A stretch of 5,013 nt of DNA from Bacteroidales bacterium UBA4353 (GTDB taxonomy: Bacteria; Bacteroidota; Bacteroidia; Bacteroidales; Paludibacteraceae). The stretch is taken from the NCBI GenBank assembly GCA_002394025.1, contig DGSV01000099.1, forward strand, positions 1 through 5,013, written 5' to 3'. This document shows, one piece after another, positions 1-5,013 of this stretch. The notes beneath the pieces were generated by a model, which worked only from the letters and a program-made list of their open reading frames with translations, was not told the DNA's origin and made no database searches. The stretch's first letter is position 1, and each line of letters starts with the position of its first letter. The position numbers and the translations under genes were made by a program.

Positions 1-1
1 C

Positions 2-1360
2 GGAGCCGAGGAATATATCATCGAGAGCCTTCGTTGGTTAGGTATCGAGATTGACGAGGGAATAGGTGTTGGCGGTCCTCATGGTCCATATCGACAGAGC
101 GAACGCCGGGATATATACAAGACCTACGTACGGCAACTGCTCGATGCCGGCAAGGCATACATAGCTTTCGACAGCGCCGAAGAGTTGGAAAAGCAACGTG
201 CCCAAAGCGCCAATTTCCAATACGATGCCTCGACGCGTATGTCAATGACCAACTCGCTGACCCTGTCAGCCGAGGAAGTGGAGGCGCGTATCGCCCGTGG
301 TGATAAATATGTTGTGCGGTTTCTCGTTCAGCCCGGCGAGGATGTACATGTGCACGACCTGATACGCGGCGATGTGGTCATCAACTCGACAATTCTCGAC
401 GATAAGGTTCTTTATAAGTCTGCTGACGAATTACCAACATATCATCTTGCCAATATCGTTGATGACCACTTGATGGAAGTGAGTCATGTGATACGCGGTG
501 AGGAGTGGCTACCATCGGCGCCTCTGCACGTATTGCTCTACCGCGCTTTTGGTTGGGAGGACACTATGCCTCAGTTTGCTCACCTGCCTTTGCTGCTCAA
601 GCCTGAAGGTAATGGCAAACTATCGAAGCGTGATGGAGACAGACTCGGTTTTCCCGTATTTCCGCTGGAATGGCACGACCCCAAGACGGGCACTGTTTCG
701 AGCGGATACCGCGAGTCGGGATACTTGCCGGAAGCTGTCATCAACTTCCTCGCGCTACTTGGTTGGCATAGCCAGAGCGAGCAGGAATTGTTCTCAATGG
801 ACGAGTTGATACACAACTTCAGCCTTGAGCGCGTCAACAAGTCCGGAGCCCGCTTCGACTACAAGAAAGCCCAATGGTTCAACCACGAATACCTCCAGAA
901 GCGTTCTGACATCGACGTAGCTATGATGTTCATGCCTGTGCTTGCCGAGAAAAGTCATGGCGACGTGCCCGTGGAGAAAGTTGCGCACATCGTAGGGCTT
1001 GTCAAGGAACGCGTCAATTTCGTGTCAGAACTATGGCAGCAGTGCGACTTTTTCTTCGAGGCTCCCGCACAGTATGACGAAAAGTCTGTCAAAAAACGCT
1101 GGAAAGAAGATTCCGGACAACAGATAGGTGAGTTGCTGCAACTGCTTGAGGCACAAGAAGACTTCAGCGGCGAAGCTCTCGACAAAGTTGTCATGGCATG
1201 GATTGACGAAAAGCAATACGGAGTTGGCAATGTCATGAATGCATTCAGAATATGCCTTGTCGGTGCCGCCCGCGGTCCGCATATATGGCTGATAACTGAC
1301 GTATTGGGCAAACAAGAAACCATAGCACGCGTACGTAAAGCGTTGGGAATTCTTAAATAA
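2..1360 (+). CDS. gltX: Glutamyl-tRNA synthetase (GltX), 5'-truncated by the window edge
   Basis: Class I aminoacyl-tRNA synthetase that charges tRNA-Glu with glutamate in the cytoplasm, using ATP. The reading frame is open from base 2 to the TAA at 1358-1360, giving 452 visible residues. The first visible residues, GAEEYIIESLRWLGIEIDEG, are the conserved segment that follows the LRIEDTD region in GluRS, so about 58 N-terminal residues including the HIGH motif lie left of the window; the full protein would be about 510 residues, normal for the family. Also visible are YHLANIVDDHLM and HVIRGEEWL (active-site region, bases about 440-510) and the KMSKS-loop equivalent KLSKR at 617-631, followed by DGDRLGFPVFPLEW as in Bacteroidota homologues. 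The rest is the helical C-terminal anticodon-binding region. The segment AYIAFDSAEELE lacks the cysteines that bind zinc in some GluRS proteins. There is no terminator after the stop, and rmlD starts 9 bases later. An internal TTG at 185 is not a start, because homology continues upstream of it. Confidence 0.97.
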   Translation, partial: GAEEYIIESLRWLGIEIDEGIGVGGPHGPYRQSERRDIYKTYVRQLLDAGKAYIAFDSAEELEKQRAQSANFQYDASTRMSMTNSLTLSAEEVEARIARGDKYVVRFLVQPGEDVHVHDLIRGDVVINSTILDDKVLYKSADELPTYHLANIVDDHLMEVSHVIRGEEWLPSAPLHVLLYRAFGWEDTMPQFAHLPLLLKPEGNGKLSKRDGDRLGFPVFPLEWHDPKTGTVSSGYRESGYLPEAVINFLALLGWHSQSEQELFSMDELIHNFSLERVNKSGARFDYKKAQWFNHEYLQKRSDIDVAMMFMPVLAEKSHGDVPVEKVAHIVGLVKERVNFVSELWQQCDFFFEAPAQYDEKSVKKRWKEDSGQQIGELLQLLEAQEDFSGEALDKVVMAWIDEKQYGVGNVMNAFRICLVGAARGPHIWLITDVLGKQETIARVRKALGILK

Positions 1361-1369
1361 AGATAAATT

Positions 1370-2227
1370 ATGAATATACTTATCACAGGCTGCAAAGGTC
1401 AGTTGGGATCAGAAATGTGTTTGTTAGCGGCTGAGCATCAAGACCATCGTTATTTCCTTACCGATGTTGCTGAACTGGACATCACAGATATCGATACCGT
1501 TGAGCGCTATGTGGCTGATAATAAGATAGACATCATCGTCAACTGCGCCGCCTACACTGCCGTGGACCGCGCCGAGAGCGATGAGGACACAGCACGCCTG
1601 ATTAACGCTGACGCTGTTGAAAATATAGCCCGTGCCGCAGCCAAGAACAATGCCAAAGTTATACATGTGTCCACTGACTACGTGTTCAGTGGTGATAGTT
1701 GTACCCCTTATCGTGAAGATGACGCCACCTCACCGACCGGCGCCTACGGGCGCACCAAACTTCTTGGCGAGCAACGCCTTATGGCTATTTGTCCGGATAG
1801 TGTCATATTACGCACTGCATGGCTCTATTCGCCATGGGGCAATAACTTCATGAAAACCATGCTGCGCCTTGGCAATGAGCGCGAAAGCCTCAACGTGGTC
1901 TATGACCAAGTAGGCTCGCCAACCGCCGCAGAAGACCTCGCGCAAGCCATATTTAGCATCATTGAAGCGCCGAAGTTTGTACCCGGCATCTATCACTTCA
2001 CTAACGAGGGTGTATGCAGCTGGTACGACTTCACGAGAGCTATACATCACATAGCCGTTATACAATGCGATGTTCAGCCCATACGATCCGAACAATACCC
2101 TACCCCGACAAAACGTCCCAACTACAGCGTATTGGACAAACATAAAATCAAGGCGACATACGGCATCAACATCGCCCACTGGTACGATGCTCTGTGCCGC
2201 ACGATAGAGAGATATAAAAATTTATAA
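1370..2227 (+). CDS. rmlD: dTDP-4-dehydrorhamnose reductase (RmlD/RfbD)
   Basis: Catalyses the last step of dTDP-L-rhamnose synthesis, the NAD(P)H-dependent reduction of dTDP-4-dehydro-L-rhamnose, in the cytoplasm; the product feeds surface polysaccharide or glycan assembly. The 285-residue protein has the usual family length and is an extended short-chain dehydrogenase. Visible motifs: the Rossmann dinucleotide-binding GCKGQLG at residues 7-13, NCAAYTAVDRAE at 58-69, STDYVFSG at 101-108, the catalytic YxxxK as Y126-GRT-K130, RTAWLYSPWGNNF at 148-160, and RPNYSVLD near the C-terminus (249-256), typical of RmlD substrate-binding regions. The ATG at 1370 is chosen because MNILITG begins the first beta strand directly. 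It has no clear Shine-Dalgarno sequence, only the A/T-rich spacer after gltX. The 9-base spacing suggests co-transcription with gltX. rmlA, rmlB and rmlC are not in the window. A strong terminator-like hairpin follows. An alternative sugar-nucleotide reductase of the same family is possible but less likely. Confidence 0.93.
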   Translation: MNILITGCKGQLGSEMCLLAAEHQDHRYFLTDVAELDITDIDTVERYVADNKIDIIVNCAAYTAVDRAESDEDTARLINADAVENIARAAAKNNAKVIHVSTDYVFSGDSCTPYREDDATSPTGAYGRTKLLGEQRLMAICPDSVILRTAWLYSPWGNNFMKTMLRLGNERESLNVVYDQVGSPTAAEDLAQAIFSIIEAPKFVPGIYHFTNEGVCSWYDFTRAIHHIAVIQCDVQPIRSEQYPTPTKRPNYSVLDKHKIKATYGINIAHWYDALCRTIERYKNL

Positions 2228-2234
2228 CACCTTT

Positions 2235-2277
2235 GAGCGACGACAGCGTTAAGTTGTTGTCGCTCATTATTTTAATT
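2235..2277 (+). terminator. Rho-independent terminator hairpin after rmlD
   Basis: The 5' arm at 2235-2247 (GAGCGACGACAGC) pairs with the 3' arm at 2253-2265 (GTTGTCGCTC preceded by GTT) to give 13 base pairs, two of them G-U, around the 5-base loop GTTAA. A T-rich run, ATTATTTTAATT, follows at 2266-2277. It begins 7 bases after the rmlD stop, so it most likely ends the gltX-rmlD transcript. It lies only 8 bases before the next ATG, so it could also act as a leader attenuator for the transporter gene if transcription enters from upstream. Confidence 0.85.
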
Positions 2278-2285
2278 AAAGCATA

Positions 2286-3974
2286 ATGGATTTTGCTAGT
2301 ATTCTAATCGCCATTCTTACACTGACAGCCGGTATTGGCGTATTTCTGGTAGCATGCCAGATGATGAGTAGTAACCTCGAAAGCGCGAGCAGTAAAGGTT
2401 TGAAGCGCTTGTTCAGCAAGACCGGTGATAACAAATGGGTAGGCGTAGGTATCGGCACCGTAGGCACTGCCGCCATACAGAGTTCGGGAGCCGTGACAGT
2501 GATGGTGATAGGTTTCGTAAACGTAGGTATCATGAGCCTTACCCAGGCGGCTACAATCATCTATGGCGCCAATATCGGTACCACGGTCACGGCACAGCTT
2601 GTGGCTTTGGGTATGTTTGGCAATGGCAGCATATCAACCACGATTATCTTCGCAGCCTTTGCCGGCATAGGAGCTTTTATCACGCTATTCACCAAACGCG
2701 AAATGTGGCGCCAGATAGGTGGTATACTGACGGGCTTCGGAATGCTATTCGTAGGACTTGAGATGATGTCGGACGCCATGCGTGATTTTTCGGAACTGGA
2801 GGAAATCCGCAATATGCTGGCTTCTATCTCTAATCCCCTGCTACTCGTTGCAGTAGGCGCAATATTGACGGCTATCATACAATCATCGTCAGTGATGACT
2901 TCCATAGCCATCACGATGGTCGTTACAGGACTTATCAATCTTGACCAAGGCATATACCTGACCATGGGTTCCAATATCGGCTCATGCGTAGTGGCTATCA
3001 TTGCAGGTATAACAAGTGGTGTCAATGCCAAGCGTACAGCTCTCATACACTTGATGTTCAACACTATGGGCGTAATACTATTCTTGTGTATTGCCGGTCT
3101 GCTATGGATTGTAAGCGGTGGCGCAACAAGCTTCGGAACATTATTCAACAACTTCTTCAACGGAGCGCCGCAGATGCAACTCGCAATGTTCCATACCGTA
3201 TTCAATATCACCACTATGCTTGTGGCTATGCCACTGACCAACATGCTTGTCAACCTGTCATGTAAAGTCGTTAAGGATGAGCCCAAGATTGAGAGTGACG
3301 CTCCTCACCTCTATTATCTTGACGAAACGATGTTGCGCACTCCCGTAGTGGCTGTCAGACAGCTCAAAGCCGAGGTGGAAAATATGGCTCAGATGGCGAT
3401 AGACAACTTCAACCGCTCGCTACACATCGTCACCACGCTTGACTACAGCGAAATCAAGAAATTCCAAAAAACGGAGGATGAGCTTGACTTCCTCAATAAG
3501 GAGCTGGTACGTTATGCCGTCACCCTCTCAGGCAAACAGCTCAACCTCTATGACAATCAATATCTTGCCTCTACAATTCGCACCGTGAGCGACCTTGAAC
3601 GCATAGGCGACTACGCCGAAAACATAATAGAATATGCCGATAGCCTGCGCACACAAGAAGCGCGCTTCTCTGATTACGCGATAGCAGAAATCAAAGAAGC
3701 GCAACGACTTATTAATGACCTATATAAAGAAATTATGATAGCGTATCATAAGGTTGATCTGACGGCCTTGGGACGCGCCAATCAAATCGAGGACGAGATT
3801 GATAAACTGACCCGGGAGATGGAAACGAACCACATCCAACGCCTTTCGCTCAATATCTGTGACCCTAATGTCGGTACGGAATACATATCCCTGTCTCAAA
3901 ACTCGGAACGTGTCGCCGACCACCTGATCAATGTCGGCAAGAGTATCCGTAAGCTGGTAGGCCTTCAGGCTTAG
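2286..3974 (+). CDS. Na+/phosphate cotransporter family protein with C-terminal PhoU-like domain
   Basis: Predicted inner-membrane Na+-coupled inorganic phosphate transporter of the NptA/YjbB (type II Na/Pi cotransporter) family, 562 residues. Residues about 1-325 hold eight or nine hydrophobic segments arranged as the family's inverted repeat. Each half has a QSS motif (AAIQSSGAVT at 62-71; AIIQSSSVMTS at 196-206) followed by a matching turn motif (GANIGTT at 94-100; GSNIGSC at 228-234); the QSS regions are the expected substrate and ion site. Residues about 345-560 form a helical PhoU-like domain with two metal-binding type motifs, SDLERIGDYAENI (435-447) and NSERVADHLINVG (539-551). The length fits YjbB-like fusions. 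The start at 2286 has no clear Shine-Dalgarno sequence (TTAATTAAAGCATA precedes it), common in Bacteroidota. I see no good TAnnTTTG-type promoter in the 58-base gap. The TAG stop overlaps the stop of the convergent lyase gene. Transport direction, uptake or export, cannot be told from sequence. Confidence 0.93.
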   Translation: MDFASILIAILTLTAGIGVFLVACQMMSSNLESASSKGLKRLFSKTGDNKWVGVGIGTVGTAAIQSSGAVTVMVIGFVNVGIMSLTQAATIIYGANIGTTVTAQLVALGMFGNGSISTTIIFAAFAGIGAFITLFTKREMWRQIGGILTGFGMLFVGLEMMSDAMRDFSELEEIRNMLASISNPLLLVAVGAILTAIIQSSSVMTSIAITMVVTGLINLDQGIYLTMGSNIGSCVVAIIAGITSGVNAKRTALIHLMFNTMGVILFLCIAGLLWIVSGGATSFGTLFNNFFNGAPQMQLAMFHTVFNITTMLVAMPLTNMLVNLSCKVVKDEPKIESDAPHLYYLDETMLRTPVVAVRQLKAEVENMAQMAIDNFNRSLHIVTTLDYSEIKKFQKTEDELDFLNKELVRYAVTLSGKQLNLYDNQYLASTIRTVSDLERIGDYAENIIEYADSLRTQEARFSDYAIAEIKEAQRLINDLYKEIMIAYHKVDLTALGRANQIEDEIDKLTREMETNHIQRLSLNICDPNVGTEYISLSQNSERVADHLINVGKSIRKLVGLQA

Positions 3975-5013
3975 CGGGCGAATTTGGCGCTCATAACTCC
4001 GGTAGGGGTATGCACGCGACATACATACACTCCTGCCGGGAGCATGCTCACGTTAACGGGATAGTAATAGTCTCTGTCGGCACTGAGCACCCCAAGCTCT
4101 CGCATGAGCATTTGCTGACCTTGCATATTATATATTTCCAACACCACATTGCCAATTTTGGCTGTGCTGACTTTTGCAGTAAGCTCTTGGCTGCCATTTG
4201 TATTGAGCAGCAGGAGCTTATCGCTGTTTTCATAGGTAAATATTTGCTGCAAAGGTGTAGAAGACGAATTAGAAGTATACTCATAAGGTCCGAGGTCGCG
4301 AGCCGAGCCATAAATAGGCTGTAACAGGAACGAGAACTCATCAGTATAGGGCACCGCAAGGTCCAGACCGGCATTGATTTGCGGACGACCGGCCTTGAGA
4401 CGCGCGAAGTTGGCCGGCATACTGCCGTCAACACCGCGAGGACCTTTGGCTGTCTCTTCACTCAAGTCAATATAGTCATCCATACTAACACCATAGACCA
4501 CATTATTTTGCCAACCTTTGTCCGTGGGGCTTCCCAGAGCATTGTTGCTGTCTGTTCCACCGGCGATTTCCTGACGACCAATGCAGACATTATTATAGTA
4601 TTCACTGTTAGCGCTAGCACGCTCATACATAAAATCATAGCCACAACCAAATGCCAAGCAACCTACCAGTTTCTCACCACCACCATGGCTATTCTGGTCA
4701 AAACCTTTTACAGAGCCTGTCTTGTCGCAGTTGAAAGCTACGCAATTCCATGCTTCATGCTTTCCCTTCGACGAGCCTCCGGTGCCGTTACCACCCATCT
4801 TGATGCCATTGCCGTTGCCTGAGAATGAGGCGCTGCCGGACAGGTAGTCCTTAACCCATAGGTGATTTTCGGGTCTGCCGCTGCCCCATGCCCAACATTC
4901 GACAAGAACAACGGAGAAGTCCGTTTCATACAAATCCCATGCGTCATCGGAATTCTCCCAAGCACGACAGCGGATAAACCTGTTGCCAATACCATTATGC
5001 ATCTTGCAGGCAA
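3971..5013 (-). CDS. PL9-type pectate lyase with T9SS sorting domain, N-terminus beyond window
   Basis: Secreted enzyme predicted to cleave polygalacturonate (pectin) by calcium-dependent beta-elimination. The frame is open from the right edge to the TAA (complement of 3971-3973); 346 full residues are visible, starting ACKMHNGIGNRF. Numbering from the Met at 5000-5002, residues about 1-240 look like right-handed beta-helix coils of a PL9 lyase. DDAWD at 19-23 has the spacing of the calcium-binding Asp233, Asp234 and Asp237 of Dickeya (Erwinia) Pel9A. K68 in GNGIKMGGNG is the best candidate for the catalytic base (Pel9A Lys273), though it sits 45 residues after the last Asp rather than 36. 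The fourth ligand, Pel9A Asp209, would fall just beyond the window. SVKGFDQNSHGGGEKLVGC (97-115) and the ARDLGPYEY ending of the helix (234-242) also fit. A short Ser/Thr/Asn linker then leads to a C-terminal T9SS domain. The Met at 5002 is not the true start. The signal peptide and promoter are not visible. Family-level function is well supported; the exact substrate is inferred. Confidence 0.9.
   Translation of the reverse strand, partial: ACKMHNGIGNRFIRCRAWENSDDAWDLYETDFSVVLVECWAWGSGRPENHLWVKDYLSGSASFSGNGNGIKMGGNGTGGSSKGKHEAWNCVAFNCDKTGSVKGFDQNSHGGGEKLVGCLAFGCGYDFMYERASANSEYYNNVCIGRQEIAGGTDSNNALGSPTDKGWQNNVVYGVSMDDYIDLSEETAKGPRGVDGSMPANFARLKAGRPQINAGLDLAVPYTDEFSFLLQPIYGSARDLGPYEYTSNSSSTPLQQIFTYENSDKLLLLNTNGSQELTAKVSTAKIGNVVLEIYNMQGQQMLMRELGVLSADRDYYYPVNVSMLPAGVYVCRVHTPTGVMSAKFAR
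3974..4240 (-). other. Type IX secretion (Por) C-terminal sorting domain of the lyase
   Basis: The last roughly 89 residues of the lyase resemble the type A T9SS sorting domain (TIGR04183 class). They contain a strand-rich segment with VVLEIYNMQGQQMLM (287-301, numbered from the Met at 5002), then NVSMLPAGVYVCRV (317-330), and the short basic end GVMSAKFAR. The LPAGVYVxRV plus terminal KF-basic pattern is the hallmark. In the family this domain directs export across the outer membrane and is removed, often with attachment to surface lipopolysaccharide. It is separated from the catalytic helix by the linker TSNSSSTP (243-250). Confidence 0.82.
3999..4039 (+). other. Imperfect stem-loop just downstream of the transporter stop
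   Basis: CCGGTAGGGGT (3999-4009) pairs with ACTCCTGCCGG (4029-4039) as 11 base pairs. The pairing can extend by ATG/CAT (4010-4012 with 4024-4026) past a 2-base bulge, around an 11-base loop. Two of the pairs are G-U in a + strand transcript and would become A-C mismatches in the - strand transcript, so the structure favours RNA read from the transporter gene. It is followed by the 10-base palindrome GAGCATGCTC (4040-4049) and has no T run. It lies inside the coding sequence of the lyase's sorting domain, so chance is a real alternative. Confidence 0.3.

Noticed and set aside
185..187. TTG as a possible start of a 391-residue gltX
   Set aside because: The frame stays open to base 2 with clear GluRS sequence (GAEEYI...DEG) upstream, so TTG is an internal leucine codon.
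955..1395. 146-codon open frame on the - strand opposite the end of gltX
   Set aside because: It is antisense to the conserved gltX frame, with a Ser/Cys-rich, low-information translation and no start-site context. It is a shadow frame.
2224..2235. TAACACCTTTG considered as a Bacteroidota -7 promoter box for the transporter
   Set aside because: The spacing between TA and TTTG is five bases instead of two, no TTTG box sits at the right distance upstream, and it runs into the terminator stem.
2561..3286. 241-codon open frame on the - strand opposite the transporter
   Set aside because: It lies wholly antisense to the conserved membrane domain. Its translation shows no recognisable domain and looks like the mirror of hydrophobic transporter codons.
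3958..3973. Small hairpin TAGGCC-TTCA-GGCTTA over the transporter stop, considered as a terminator
   Set aside because: It has only 6 base pairs including a G-U and no T run on either strand, and is easily expected by chance.
4379..4822. 147-codon open frame on the + strand opposite the pectate lyase
   Set aside because: The opposite strand carries a clear PL9 domain across the same bases, and this Thr/Ile/Val-rich translation matches nothing I know.
5000..5002. ATG as the start of the pectate lyase
   Set aside because: The frame continues to the window edge (ACK precedes it). A start here would remove the signal peptide, the first beta-helix turns and probably one calcium-binding Asp.

Overview
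The window looks like chromosomal DNA from a member of the Bacteroidota, most likely the order Bacteroidales. Three things point that way. The glutamyl-tRNA synthetase carries the KLSKRDGD form of the KMSKS loop followed by GFPVFPLEW, as I know it from Bacteroidota. The genes lack clear Shine-Dalgarno sequences and start behind A/T-rich leaders. The secreted pectate lyase ends in a type IX secretion (T9SS) C-terminal sorting domain, a system confined to this phylum. I cannot place it to genus; a gut or rumen Bacteroidales (Prevotella or Muribaculaceae type) would fit.

Layout: (1) 2-1360, + strand, gltX, missing about the first 58 codons at the left edge. (2) 1370-2227, + strand, rmlD, a complete dTDP-4-dehydrorhamnose reductase, 9 bases after gltX and probably co-transcribed with it. 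(3) 2235-2277, a strong hairpin plus T-rich run that looks like a Rho-independent terminator and fills most of the 58-base gap. (4) 2286-3974, + strand, a complete Na+/phosphate cotransporter family protein with a fused C-terminal PhoU-like domain. (5) 3971-5013, - strand, the C-terminal part of a family PL9-type pectate lyase with a T9SS sorting domain, open at the right edge. Genes 4 and 5 converge and overlap by 4 bases, sharing the tetranucleotide TTAG that holds both stop codons.

The genes do not form one pathway. gltX (translation) and rmlD (deoxysugar supply for surface polysaccharide) look like an ordinary housekeeping pair. The phosphate transporter is a stand-alone inner-membrane protein. 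The pectate lyase is a secreted or surface enzyme for plant pectin, and no other polysaccharide-utilisation genes are visible here. I see no tRNA, rRNA, CRISPR array, insertion sequence or phage gene, and no stretch over 300 bases without a gene. I found no convincing undescribed system. The points worth a second look are the terminator-like hairpin just ahead of the transporter, the shared stop tetranucleotide, a strand-asymmetric stem-loop just past the transporter's stop, and the pairing of a PL9 lyase with a T9SS signal.
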